64,000 bases of DNA. Origin: Vibrio salinus. GTDB taxonomy: Bacteria; Pseudomonadota; Gammaproteobacteria; Enterobacterales; Vibrionaceae. The position numbers and the translations under genes are program-made. Under the pieces are notes generated by a model. It was not told the origin of the DNA and did no database searches. It was given only the letters and a program-made list of their open reading frames with translations. Shown here piece by piece: positions 57,360 to 64,000 of this stretch (position 1 is its first letter; every line of letters starts with the position of its first letter). The stretch covers positions 620,001-684,000 of the forward strand of contig NZ_JAJSDZ010000009.1 of the NCBI RefSeq assembly GCF_021272385.1, read 5' to 3'.

Positions 57360-57379
57360 CTCATTAGGAGAGCAAAATT

Positions 57380-58519
57380 ATGACCATTACAGTAAATACC
57401 AACGTGTCAGCAATGACTGCACAGCGTTATTTAAATAAAGCCGGTAATGAGCTGAATACTTCAATGGAGCGTTTGTCTTCCGGTAACCGGATTAACAGTG
57501 CAAAAGATGACGCCGCAGGTATGCAGATTTCTAACCGGTTAATTGCTCAGTCTCGGGGGCTGGACGTCGCCATGAGAAATGCGAATGACGGTATTTCGAT
57601 TTCCCAGACTGCTGAGGGGGCAATGAACGAATCAACCAGTATCTTGCAACGTATGCGCGACTTGGCTCTGCAATCGGCTAATGGTACTAACTCACTGTCA
57701 GAACGTAAGGCTCTGAATGAAGAATCACAGGCATTGCAGGACGAACTGAACCGTATTGCTGAAACCACTTCTTTTGGTGGACGTAAGTTATTGAACGGAA
57801 CATTTGGACAGTCTGCATTCCAGATCGGTGCCAGTTCCGGTGAAGCCATTATCATTGGTTTGACGAATATACGTGCAGATGATTTTCGGATGGGCGGTCA
57901 GTCATTTGTTGCTGAGCAGGGTAAAGATAAAAACTGGGGCGTTCCTCCAACAAGCAGAGACTTAAAACTTGAGTTTACTGATGGTAAAGGGGAACCTCAG
58001 ACAATCGATATCCTGACAAAACCCGGTGATGACATCGAAGAGGTGGCGACTTATATCAATGGTCAGACAGACAAAGTGAAAGCGTCTGTCGATGAAAAAG
58101 GTAAGTTACAGTTGTTTATGGCAGAACCGGATATTCAGGGTAACCTGTCTATCTCTGGAGGTCTGGCTTCAGAGTTGGGTCTTAATGGTGGACCCGGTAA
58201 GAAAACAACGGTTCAGGATATTGATATTACGACGGTTGGTGGTTCTCAGAATGCGGTTGGTGTGCTGGATTCAGCGCTGAAATATATCGACTCTCAGAGG
58301 GCTGATCTCGGTGCGAAGCAGAACCGTTTAAGTCACAGTATTAACAACCTGGCGAACATTCAGGAAAACGTGAATGCATCGAAAAGCCGTATTAAAGATA
58401 CCGATTTCGCTAAGGAAACAACGCAATTAACGAAAGCACAAATATTACAGCAGGCAGGTACTTCAATACTTGCTCAAGCTAAACAGTTGCCAAACGCTGC
58501 AATGCAACTATTGCAGTAG
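57380..58519 (+). CDS. flaA: Flagellin, sigma-54 dependent (FlaA-type)
   Basis: The 379-residue filament subunit has the conserved N-terminal D0/D1 ([51 protein letters not shown]) and C-terminal D1/D0 ([32 protein letters not shown]). The middle (about 175-280) is variable. In V. cholerae the flagellin with a sigma-54 promoter, FlaA, is the essential one; the same promoter type and position suggest the same role here. The C-terminus is NAAMQLLQ instead of the usual ALxLLG. An AGGAGAG site precedes the ATG. Confidence 0.92.
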   Translation: MTITVNTNVSAMTAQRYLNKAGNELNTSMERLSSGNRINSAKDDAAGMQISNRLIAQSRGLDVAMRNANDGISISQTAEGAMNESTSILQRMRDLALQSANGTNSLSERKALNEESQALQDELNRIAETTSFGGRKLLNGTFGQSAFQIGASSGEAIIIGLTNIRADDFRMGGQSFVAEQGKDKNWGVPPTSRDLKLEFTDGKGEPQTIDILTKPGDDIEEVATYINGQTDKVKASVDEKGKLQLFMAEPDIQGNLSISGGLASELGLNGGPGKKTTVQDIDITTVGGSQNAVGVLDSALKYIDSQRADLGAKQNRLSHSINNLANIQENVNASKSRIKDTDFAKETTQLTKAQILQQAGTSILAQAKQLPNAAMQLLQ

Positions 58520-58711
58520 TAAAAGTACTTCATTTCCGAACTCAGACGTGGGTCTGGATTTGAAGTTACTTTGGCAAAGTGTGATGACAGGTGGGTACTA
58601 AGCTCTCTCAAGTTTATTACTGCTTAGTATCTATCCTTAATCATACGCCCCTGGTCAGCCTAAATGTGAACATTTCTCTCGATCTCCACATTGGCTATGG
58701 CTACCACAAAT

Positions 58712-58752
58712 AGCCCCGGTTCTCTCAAAGGAAAAGGGGCTTTTCTTTTTTT
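58712..58752 (+). terminator. Rho-independent terminator after the first flagellin
   Basis: AGCCCC pairs with GGGGCT, followed by TTTTCTTTTTTT. It lies about 190 bases after the stop. No gene was seen in the rest of the gap between the flagellins (58520-58999) apart from this and the next promoter and leader. Confidence 0.75.
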
Positions 58753-58878
58753 GTCTGCTCCACCCCGGCCGTTTCTATTTATTCTTTAGTGTATTAAGCC
58801 ACTTTATTTCTGTTTTTCCTTCTATCCCTATCTTTTTCTCCATTTATGACGTTTTTTTTAAAAAAAATTATCTTTTTC

Positions 58879-58905
58879 TAAAGGAATCTGAATTCTCGTC
58901 GCTAA
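58879..58905 (+). promoter_or_regulatory. Sigma-28 promoter of the second flagellin gene
   Basis: TAAA, 15 bases, then GTCGCTAA resembles the sigma-28 consensus TAAA-N15-GCCGATAA with two mismatches. It lies 95 bases before the start. Confidence 0.65.
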
Positions 58906-58934
58906 AAGATCGAACTTTGAGAGAACTAATGGTT

Positions 58935-58980
58935 TTCCGAGACGTCGGAAGCCGATCGGAATTTCCGCGAAAAACGGAAA
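58935..58980 (+). promoter_or_regulatory. Hairpins in the leader of the second flagellin mRNA
   Basis: TTCCG pairs with CGGAA (58935-58950) and TTTCCG pairs with CGGAAA (58962-58980), directly before the AGGAG ribosome site. This parallels the leader of the first flagellin. Confidence 0.45.
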
Positions 58981-58999
58981 ATCAATAGGAGAAACCACT

Positions 59000-60133
59000 A
59001 TGGCGGTTAATGTAAATACGAACGTTTCAGCGATGACGGCACAGCGTTATTTAAATAGCGCAACCAGTGCAATGAATACATCAATGGAGCGTTTATCATC
59101 TGGCTATAAAATTAATAGTGCGAAGGACGATGCGGCAGGATTGCAAATATCCAACCGTCTGACCTCCCAGAGCCGGGGCCTGGATGTTGCTGTTCGTAAC
59201 GCAAATGATGGTATCTCTATCGCGCAAACGGCTGAAGGTGCTATGAATGAGACCACCAGTATTTTGCAACGTATGAGAGACTTGTCACTTCAATCGGCGA
59301 ATGGTTCAAACTCCAAATCTGAGCGTACTGCAATTCAGGAAGAAGTTAGTGCATTAAACGACGAACTGAATCGCGTGGCTGAAACTACCTCCTTTGGTGG
59401 GAATAAGCTTTTAAATGGTACGTTCCAGACCAAGGCTTTCCAGATTGGTTCTAATAGCGGTGAAGCTGTTATGCTGAATCTTAAAGACATGCGTAGCGAT
59501 AACAAAATGATGGGTGGCACCAGTTATGTTGCGCAGAATGGGAAAGACAAAGACTGGAAAGTTCAGGATGGAGCGAATGACTTTACGATTTCTTTAACAG
59601 ATAAATCGGGTCAGCAGCAAAATATCTCAATTAATGCGAAAGCGGGTGATGATATTGAAGAGTTAGCTACGTACATTAATGGTCAGACTGATATGGTTAG
59701 TGCGTCAGTCGATCAGGATGGTAAATTGCAGCTCTTTACTGATAATAACAAGGTTGACGGACAGGCAACATTTGGTGGTAGTCTTGCGGGTGAACTGGGT
59801 ATGTCTGCTGGTCAGGCTGAAACAGTTGATACCATGGACGTCACTACTGTTGGTGGAGCTCAACAAGCGGTTTCCGTTGTCGATTCTGCATTGAAGTATG
59901 TAGACAGTCACCGGGCTGAACTTGGTGCATTCCAAAACCGTTTCAATCATGCTATCAGTAATCTTGATAACATCAATGAAAACGTTAATGCTTCCAGAAG
60001 TCGTATCAAAGATACTGATTTTGCTAAAGAAACGACTGCGCTTACAAAAGCTCAGATTCTTTCTCAGGCATCCAGTTCTGTTCTTGCTCAGGCAAAACAG
60101 GCGCCGAATGCGGCACTTGGATTACTTGGATAA
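59000..60133 (+). CDS. flaC: Flagellin, sigma-28 dependent (FlaC-type)
   Basis: The 377-residue flagellin is close to the preceding one in both ends: [37 protein letters not shown] and [16 protein letters not shown], with the C-terminal [16 protein letters not shown] and NAALGLLG. The central part (about 175-280) differs. The sigma-28-like promoter and position next to flaA match V. cholerae flaC, an accessory flagellin. No flaG or fliD follows; the tRNA array comes next. Confidence 0.92.
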   Translation: MAVNVNTNVSAMTAQRYLNSATSAMNTSMERLSSGYKINSAKDDAAGLQISNRLTSQSRGLDVAVRNANDGISIAQTAEGAMNETTSILQRMRDLSLQSANGSNSKSERTAIQEEVSALNDELNRVAETTSFGGNKLLNGTFQTKAFQIGSNSGEAVMLNLKDMRSDNKMMGGTSYVAQNGKDKDWKVQDGANDFTISLTDKSGQQQNISINAKAGDDIEELATYINGQTDMVSASVDQDGKLQLFTDNNKVDGQATFGGSLAGELGMSAGQAETVDTMDVTTVGGAQQAVSVVDSALKYVDSHRAELGAFQNRFNHAISNLDNINENVNASRSRIKDTDFAKETTALTKAQILSQASSSVLAQAKQAPNAALGLLG

Positions 60134-60152
60134 AAACGTTTATTCAGCGAAT

Positions 60153-60181
60153 AAAAATCCGGCATTGGCCGGATTTTTTTT
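60153..60181 (+). terminator. Rho-independent terminator after the second flagellin
   Basis: AATCCGGC pairs with GCCGGATT around ATTG, followed by seven T. Confidence 0.92.
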
Positions 60182-60208
60182 GTAAAATTTCTGAGAAATA
60201 AAAACGAC

Positions 60209-60231
60209 AAAACCCGGCTAAACCGGGTTTT
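60209..60231 (-). terminator. Terminator of the tRNA array
   Basis: AAAACCCGG pairs with CCGGGTTTT. On the minus strand it is followed by GTCGTTTTT, about 80 bases after the last tRNA. Confidence 0.8.
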
Positions 60232-60308
60232 ATACGATACAAACAGAGGATCAGTTCTGATGTATCCACGTTATTTATCAGCATTTCGCTTAAATAACGT
60301 TATATAAA

Positions 60309-60385
60309 TGGTGGCTACGACGGGATTTGAACCTGTGACCCCATCATTATGAGTGATGTGCTCTAACCAGCTGAGCTACGTAGCC
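60309..60385 (-). tRNA. tRNA-Met (CAT), elongator, copy 1
   Basis: This 77-base gene has acceptor GGCTACG paired with CGTAGCC, anticodon CAT in TCATAAT, T-loop TTCAAAT and encoded CCA. A paired first base rules out initiator tRNA. It is the last gene of the array transcript. Confidence 0.95.
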
Positions 60386-60437
60386 ACTCTGATATTATGC
60401 TTAAAAACCAGATAATTAACGGCTTCTAAGAAATTAA

Positions 60438-60522
60438 TGGTGCGGAAGGAGAGACTTGAACTCTCACACCTTGCGGCGCCAGAACCTAAATCTGGTGCGT
60501 CTACCAATTTCGCCACTTCCGC
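60438..60522 (-). tRNA. tRNA-Leu (TAG), copy 1
   Basis: This 85-base class II tRNA with a long variable arm has acceptor GCGGAAG/CTTCCGC, anticodon loop TTTAGGT giving TAG, and CCA. It reads CUN leucine codons. The gene and the following spacer are repeated at 60703. Confidence 0.96.
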
Positions 60523-60597
60523 ATCGTAGTTATCAAAGCTCTTGCTTAATAACGTTGTCAGATTCTGGTAATTATTGCTACCAGAAAACAATGAATA

Positions 60598-60671
60598 TGG
60601 CAGGGCTACCTGGATTCGAACCAGGGATGACGGGATCAGAACCCGTTGCCTTACCGCTTGGCGATAGCCCT
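60598..60671 (-). tRNA. tRNA-Gln (CTG), copy 1
   Basis: This 74-base gene has acceptor AGGGCTA/TAGCCCT with discriminator G, anticodon loop TTCTGAT giving CTG (CAG codons), and CCA. Confidence 0.95.
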
Positions 60672-60702
60672 GCAATGTTTAAGCATAGCCACCTTAATAG
60701 TA

Positions 60703-60787
60703 TGGTGCGGAAGGAGAGACTTGAACTCTCACACCTTGCGGCGCCAGAACCTAAATCTGGTGCGTCTACCAATTTCGCCACTTCCGC
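60703..60787 (-). tRNA. tRNA-Leu (TAG), copy 2
   Basis: Identical in sequence to the other Leu copies of the array (85 bases, anticodon TAG, CCA encoded). Part of a 189-bp direct repeat with 60438-60626. Confidence 0.96.
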
Positions 60788-60862
60788 ATCGTAGTTATCA
60801 AAGCTCTTGCTTAATAACGTTGTCAGATTCTGGTAATTATTGCTACCAGAAAACAATGAATA

Positions 60863-60937
60863 TGGCAGGGCTACCTGGATTCGAACCAGGGGATGGCGGC
60901 ATCAAAAGCCGCTGCCTTACCGCTTGGCGATAGCCCT
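60863..60937 (-). tRNA. tRNA-Gln (TTG), copy 1
   Basis: This 75-base gene has acceptor AGGGCTA/TAGCCCT, anticodon stem GCGGC/GCCGC, loop TTTTGAT giving TTG (CAA/CAG codons), and CCA. Confidence 0.95.
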
Positions 60938-60965
60938 ACAGTGATAGTTTGACACTATCAAATCA

Positions 60966-61050
60966 TGGTGCGGAAGGAGAGACTTGAACTCTCACACCTT
61001 GCGGCGCCAGAACCTAAATCTGGTGCGTCTACCAATTTCGCCACTTCCGC
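60966..61050 (-). tRNA. tRNA-Leu (TAG), copy 3
   Basis: 85 bases, anticodon TAG, CCA encoded. First Leu gene of the 230-bp tandem Leu-Gln units. Confidence 0.96.
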
Positions 61051-61091
61051 ATCGTAGTTACCTGAGTATTATCCCGGCAACGTTGTAAATA

Positions 61092-61166
61092 TGGCAGGGC
61101 TACCTGGATTCGAACCAGGGGATGGCGGCATCAAAAGCCGCTGCCTTACCGCTTGGCGATAGCCCT
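61092..61166 (-). tRNA. tRNA-Gln (TTG), copy 2
   Basis: 75 bases, anticodon TTG, identical in sequence to copy 1 as far as read; CCA encoded. Confidence 0.95.
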
Positions 61167-61195
61167 ACAGTGATAGTTTGACACTATCAGAATCA

Positions 61196-61280
61196 TGGTG
61201 CGGAAGGAGAGACTTGAACTCTCACACCTTGCGGCGCCAGAACCTAAATCTGGTGCGTCTACCAATTTCGCCACTTCCGC
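61196..61280 (-). tRNA. tRNA-Leu (TAG), copy 4
   Basis: 85 bases, anticodon TAG, CCA encoded; exactly 230 bases from copy 3. Confidence 0.96.
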
Positions 61281-61321
61281 ATCGTAGTTGCCTGAGCATT
61301 ATCCCGGCAACGTTGTAAATA

Positions 61322-61396
61322 TGGCAGGGCTACCTGGATTCGAACCAGGGGATGGCGGCATCAAAAGCCGCTGCCTTACCGCTTGGCGATAGCCCT
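61322..61396 (-). tRNA. tRNA-Gln (TTG), copy 3
   Basis: 75 bases, anticodon TTG, CCA encoded; exactly 230 bases from copy 2. Confidence 0.95.
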
Positions 61397-61425
61397 ACAA
61401 TGATAGTTTAGTACTATCAGAATCA

Positions 61426-61510
61426 TGGTGCGGAAGGAGAGACTTGAACTCTCACACCTTGCGGCGCCAGAACCTAAATCTGGTGCGTCTACCAATTTCG
61501 CCACTTCCGC
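61426..61510 (-). tRNA. tRNA-Leu (TAG), copy 5
   Basis: 85 bases, anticodon TAG, CCA encoded; 230 bases from copy 4. Confidence 0.96.
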
Positions 61511-61551
61511 ATCGTGGTTATCAGAGCTTTCGTCTAATAACGTTGTATAAA

Positions 61552-61628
61552 TGGTGGCTACGACGGGATTTGAACCTGTGACCCCATCATTATGAGTGAT
61601 GTGCTCTAACCAGCTGAGCTACGTAGCC
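61552..61628 (-). tRNA. tRNA-Met (CAT), elongator, copy 2
   Basis: 77 bases, same sequence as copy 1, anticodon CAT, CCA encoded. Confidence 0.95.
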
Positions 61629-61700
61629 ATCAATTTTGAGCGAGACAATATAGCTAATCTCTACCCGTGTTTCAATGAGTTTTCATCAAAACTTAAAAAA

Positions 61701-61774
61701 TGGCAGGTCTACCTGGATTCGAACCAGGGGTGACGGGATCAGAACCCGTTGCCTTACCGCTTGGCGATAGACCT
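61701..61774 (-). tRNA. tRNA-Gln (CTG), copy 2, with compensated acceptor pair
   Basis: 74 bases, anticodon CTG. The acceptor reads AGGTCTA/TAGACCT instead of AGGGCTA/TAGCCCT, so a G-C pair has become U-A with both sides changed. One variable-loop base also differs from copy 1. CCA encoded. Confidence 0.94.
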
Positions 61775-61804
61775 GCAGAGGCAGTTTAAAACTACCAGAA
61801 ACAA

Positions 61805-61889
61805 TGGTGCGGAAGGAGAGACTTGAACTCTCACACCTTGCGGCGCCAGAACCTAAATCTGGTGCGTCTACCAATTTCGCCACTTCCGC
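61805..61889 (-). tRNA. tRNA-Leu (TAG), copy 6
   Basis: 85 bases, anticodon TAG, CCA encoded. Second gene of the array in transcription order. Confidence 0.96.
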
Positions 61890-61934
61890 ATTGTTTTTGT
61901 ATCATCACGTCAATTTGACCTGATAATGAATAAA

Positions 61935-62011
61935 TGGTGGCTACGACGGGATTTGAACCTGTGACCCCATCATTATGAGTGATGTGCTCTAACCAGCTGA
62001 GCTACGTAGCC
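61935..62011 (-). tRNA. tRNA-Met (CAT), elongator, copy 3
   Basis: 77 bases, anticodon CAT, CCA encoded. First gene of the array in transcription order, about 35 bases after the promoter -10 element. Confidence 0.95.
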
Positions 62012-62051
62012 ACTCTTTTCTCTACGTTTCTAAATCGCGAGAACGGAGCGC

Positions 62052-62080
62052 ATTATGCGGATCTGACTGTTGAGCGTCAA
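62052..62080 (-). promoter_or_regulatory. Sigma-70 promoter of the tRNA array
   Basis: On the minus strand TTGACG (-35, 62075-62080) and CATAAT (-10, 62052-62057) are 17 bases apart and followed by a GC-rich GCGCTCCG discriminator, as in stringently controlled stable-RNA promoters. Confidence 0.8.
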
Positions 62081-62208
62081 CAGTTTTTTTGAATAAATTT
62101 CCAGAAAACGCCCGTTCGACTTTTTTTTATACAAAGAGGTGTGTTTCTGATCAAAAACCAGCATAAAATCAAGCTGGTGAAGATGTGGCGTTCATTTTGA
62201 ATAATAAA

Positions 62209-62232
62209 AAGGTCAACCGTAGGGTTGACCTT
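62209..62232 (-). terminator. Rho-independent terminator after ychF
   Basis: A perfect 10-bp stem AAGGTCAACC/GGTTGACCTT with a 4-base loop; the minus strand continues TTTTTATTATT, ending the pth-ychF transcript. Confidence 0.9.
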
Positions 62233-62251
62233 GTCATTGAATGAGGAAGGG

Positions 62252-63343
62252 TTATACGTTGAAGCGGAAGTGAATGACATCGCCATCTTTAACAATGTAG
62301 TCTTTTCCTTCCAGCCGCCATTTACCGGCTTCTTTTGCACCCTGCTCACCTTTGTATTCAATAAAGTCATCATATCCGACAACTTCAGCACGGATAAATC
62401 CTCGTTCGAAGTCGGTATGAATTTTACCGGCAGCCTGTGGTGCTGTTGAACCAACAGGTGTTGTCCATGCCCGGACTTCTTTTACACCAGCGGTGAAGTA
62501 AGTATGCAGATTCAGTAATTCATAACCGGAACGGATAACACGGTTCAGACCGGGTTCTTCAATGCCCAAATCGGCCAGAAATTCATCTCTTTCATCGTCT
62601 TCCAGTTCAGATAGCTCAGACTCAATCGCCGCACAAACCGGAACCACAACATTATTTTCTTTTTCTGCGAACTCACGAACGGCATCAAGATATGGATTAT
62701 CTTCCAAACCATCTTCATTGACGTTAGCAATGTACATGGTTGGCTTCAGTGTCAGGAAGTTCAGATAGGCAATGGCGGCTTTCTCTTCTTTCGACAGGTC
62801 TACTGAGCGGGCTGAGCCCCCTTCTGTCAGAACAGGAAGCAGTTTTTCCAGAACGGTTAATTCAAATTTAGCCGCTTTGTCTCCGCCTTTTGCTCTTTTA
62901 GTCTGGCGTTGCATCGCTCTTTCACAGGAGTCTAAATCCGCAAGGGCTAACTCAAGGTTGATAACTTCGATGTCTTCCAGTGGAGAGACTTTACCGGCAA
63001 CGTGAACGATATTTTCATTCTCGAAGCAACGTACAACATGGCCAATCGCGTCTGTTTCGCGGATGTTTGCTAAGAATTTATTACCCAGCCCTTCACCTTT
63101 TGATGCTCCGGCAACCAGACCCGCAATATCAACGAATTCCATTGTTGTCGGTAAGATGCGTTGTGGGTTAACGATTTCAGCAAGTGCATCCAGACGTAAG
63201 TCCGGGACCGGTACAATACCTGTATTTGGCTCAATAGTACAAAAAGGGAAGTTAGCTGCTTCAATCCCTGCTTTGGTAAGTGCATTAAATAGAGTTGATT
63301 TACCTACGTTTGGTAAACCCACGATGCCACATTTAAAACCCAT
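62252..63343 (-). CDS. ychF: Redox-regulated ATPase YchF
   Basis: YchF is an Obg-like P-loop protein that prefers ATP and is linked to ribosomes and oxidative-stress response. The 363-residue protein has [18 protein letters not shown] (P-loop near 9-17), [10 protein letters not shown] (G2), [19 protein letters not shown] (G3), the coiled-coil middle and the C-terminal TGS domain ([27 protein letters not shown]). It follows pth by 11 bases; the pth-ychF pair is common in gammaproteobacteria. Confidence 0.96.
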   Translation of the reverse strand: MGFKCGIVGLPNVGKSTLFNALTKAGIEAANFPFCTIEPNTGIVPVPDLRLDALAEIVNPQRILPTTMEFVDIAGLVAGASKGEGLGNKFLANIRETDAIGHVVRCFENENIVHVAGKVSPLEDIEVINLELALADLDSCERAMQRQTKRAKGGDKAAKFELTVLEKLLPVLTEGGSARSVDLSKEEKAAIAYLNFLTLKPTMYIANVNEDGLEDNPYLDAVREFAEKENNVVVPVCAAIESELSELEDDERDEFLADLGIEEPGLNRVIRSGYELLNLHTYFTAGVKEVRAWTTPVGSTAPQAAGKIHTDFERGFIRAEVVGYDDFIEYKGEQGAKEAGKWRLEGKDYIVKDGDVIHFRFNV

Positions 63344-63354
63344 GTCTGTAAACC

Positions 63355-63945
63355 TTATTCAATTTTGAAACTGTGTAAGCGATTTTGTGCTTTAGCCAGC
63401 CCATCTTTAAGTAATATATCTAAACAACGAACAGATTCGTCCACTGTTGCATTCAGGCATTCCTGTTCTTTTGCCGGAGCTTTCCCGAGAACATATCCGG
63501 CCACTCTGTCTTTATGGCCCGGATGCCCGATACCGATTCTTAACCGATAGAATTCTTTGTTGTTGCCAAGTTTGCTGATGGTGTCTTTGAGACCATTATG
63601 GCCTCCGTGTCCACCACCTTTTTTAAATTTAGCGACCCCGGGAGGTAAATCAAGTTCGTCATGAGCGACCATGATTTCCTCTGGATTTATTTGGTAAAAC
63701 TTTGCCAGAGCGGAAACCGCTTTACCGGATAAATTCATAAAGGTGGTTGGAATCAGTAAACGAATATCCTGACCATCTTTCATAATTCGGCCTGTCAATC
63801 CAAAAAACTTTGGTTCATTTTTTAGTGTTACATTATTGATGCGAGCTAATTCTTCAATTACCCATGCGCCTGCATTATGTCTTGTTTTTGCATATTCAGG
63901 CCCTGGATTGGCTAGCCCAACAAGTAGTTTAATTTGTTGACTCAC
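63355..63945 (-). CDS. pth: Peptidyl-tRNA hydrolase
   Basis: Pth frees tRNA from peptidyl-tRNA dropped by ribosomes. The 196-residue protein shows [19 protein letters not shown], with the catalytic His at 23, [20 protein letters not shown], with the catalytic Asp, and [14 protein letters not shown]. It is first in the pth-ychF transcript; its upstream gene is beyond the window, and the last 55 bases hold only its promoter region. Confidence 0.97.
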   Translation of the reverse strand: MSQQIKLLVGLANPGPEYAKTRHNAGAWVIEELARINNVTLKNEPKFFGLTGRIMKDGQDIRLLIPTTFMNLSGKAVSALAKFYQINPEEIMVAHDELDLPPGVAKFKKGGGHGGHNGLKDTISKLGNNKEFYRLRIGIGHPGHKDRVAGYVLGKAPAKEQECLNATVDESVRCLDILLKDGLAKAQNRLHSFKIE

Positions 63946-64000
63946 GGTCAGGCTCTCTCTGGAATATAAAGGCGCCGTATAATAGCACAGAAAATTTTCA

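Larger units (their letters stand above)
60438..60891 (-). repeat. 189-bp direct repeat in the tRNA array
   Basis: Bases 60438-60626 recur at 60703-60891 without a difference that I could see. Each copy covers a whole tRNA-Leu gene, the 75-base spacer and the first 29 bases (plus-strand order) of the next tRNA-Gln gene. After that the Gln genes diverge (CTG in one, TTG in the other). Confidence 0.85.
60966..61510 (-). repeat. 230-bp tandem Leu-Gln units
   Basis: Leu genes at 60966, 61196 and 61426 and Gln(TTG) genes at 61092 and 61322 are spaced by exactly 230 bases, with only a few spacer differences. The spacer between units has a small inverted repeat TGATAGT/ACTATCA. Confidence 0.85.

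Noticed and set aside
57380..60133. Recombination repeat made by the two flagellin genes
   Set aside because: The similarity is limited to conserved flagellin ends with different central regions and promoters, which is ordinary gene duplication.
60376..61883. Open frames of about 65-112 codons across the tRNA array
   Set aside because: They lie over or antisense to tRNA genes, repeat the same peptides (such as LPGFEPG and KLVDAPDLGSG) and are known spurious translations of tRNA sequences.
60309..62011. Regular repeats that could be taken for a CRISPR array
   Set aside because: The repeats are full tRNA-Leu, tRNA-Gln and tRNA-Met genes with cloverleaf pairing and encoded CCA; repeat and spacer sizes do not fit CRISPR.

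Overview
The window looks like a chromosomal segment of a marine gammaproteobacterium of the family Vibrionaceae (Vibrio or a close relative). The evidence is the set of H-ring genes flgO, flgP and flgT beside flgN-flgM-flgA, cheV-cheR and flgB to flgL, a sigma-54/sigma-28 pair of flagellin genes, and the housekeeping order rnhB-dnaE-accA-tilS ... mltD-gloB-rnhA-dnaQ ... gmhA-yafJ ... purN/purM-upp ... gltX-ompA ... ychF-pth. From memory this order resembles Vibrio cholerae chromosome 1; I could not align it.

Region by region: 1-28 kb is conserved core. It covers replication and RNA/DNA hybrid removal (rnhB, dnaE, rnhA, dnaQ), fatty-acid synthesis (accA), tRNA modification (tilS), nitrogen signalling (glnB), cell wall and glyoxalase genes (mltD, gloB), heptose synthesis (gmhA), purine and pyrimidine genes (purN, purM, upp), a diguanylate cyclase, rluF, smrA, a tRNA-Pro, a frameshifted TraB/GumN gene, copA with a CueR-type promoter, gltX and an OmpA porin. 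A possible FNR-controlled small RNA lies beside smrA.

From 28.2 to 39.9 kb is an accessory stretch between ompA and flgT. It holds a frameshifted conserved gene, a divergent marR/EamA pair, a lipoprotein, a methyltransferase, a PAS-GGDEF protein, a two-gene unit encoding a bacterial pepsin-like aspartic protease and a tandem avidin-like protein, a chemoreceptor, a small membrane protein with an overlapping partner, and a frameshifted fic gene. The pepsin/avidin pair is the most unusual content.

From 40 to 60 kb is a flagellar and chemotaxis cluster. Good sigma-54 sites precede flgB, flgF, flgK and the first flagellin; sigma-28 sites precede flgM and the second flagellin. This matches the class III/class IV timing known for polar flagella, with FlgM as anti-sigma-28. 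From 60.3 to 62.0 kb lies a minus-strand array of 14 tRNA genes (3 Met, 6 Leu, 5 Gln) expanded by local duplications, with its own strong promoter and terminator. ychF and pth close the window.
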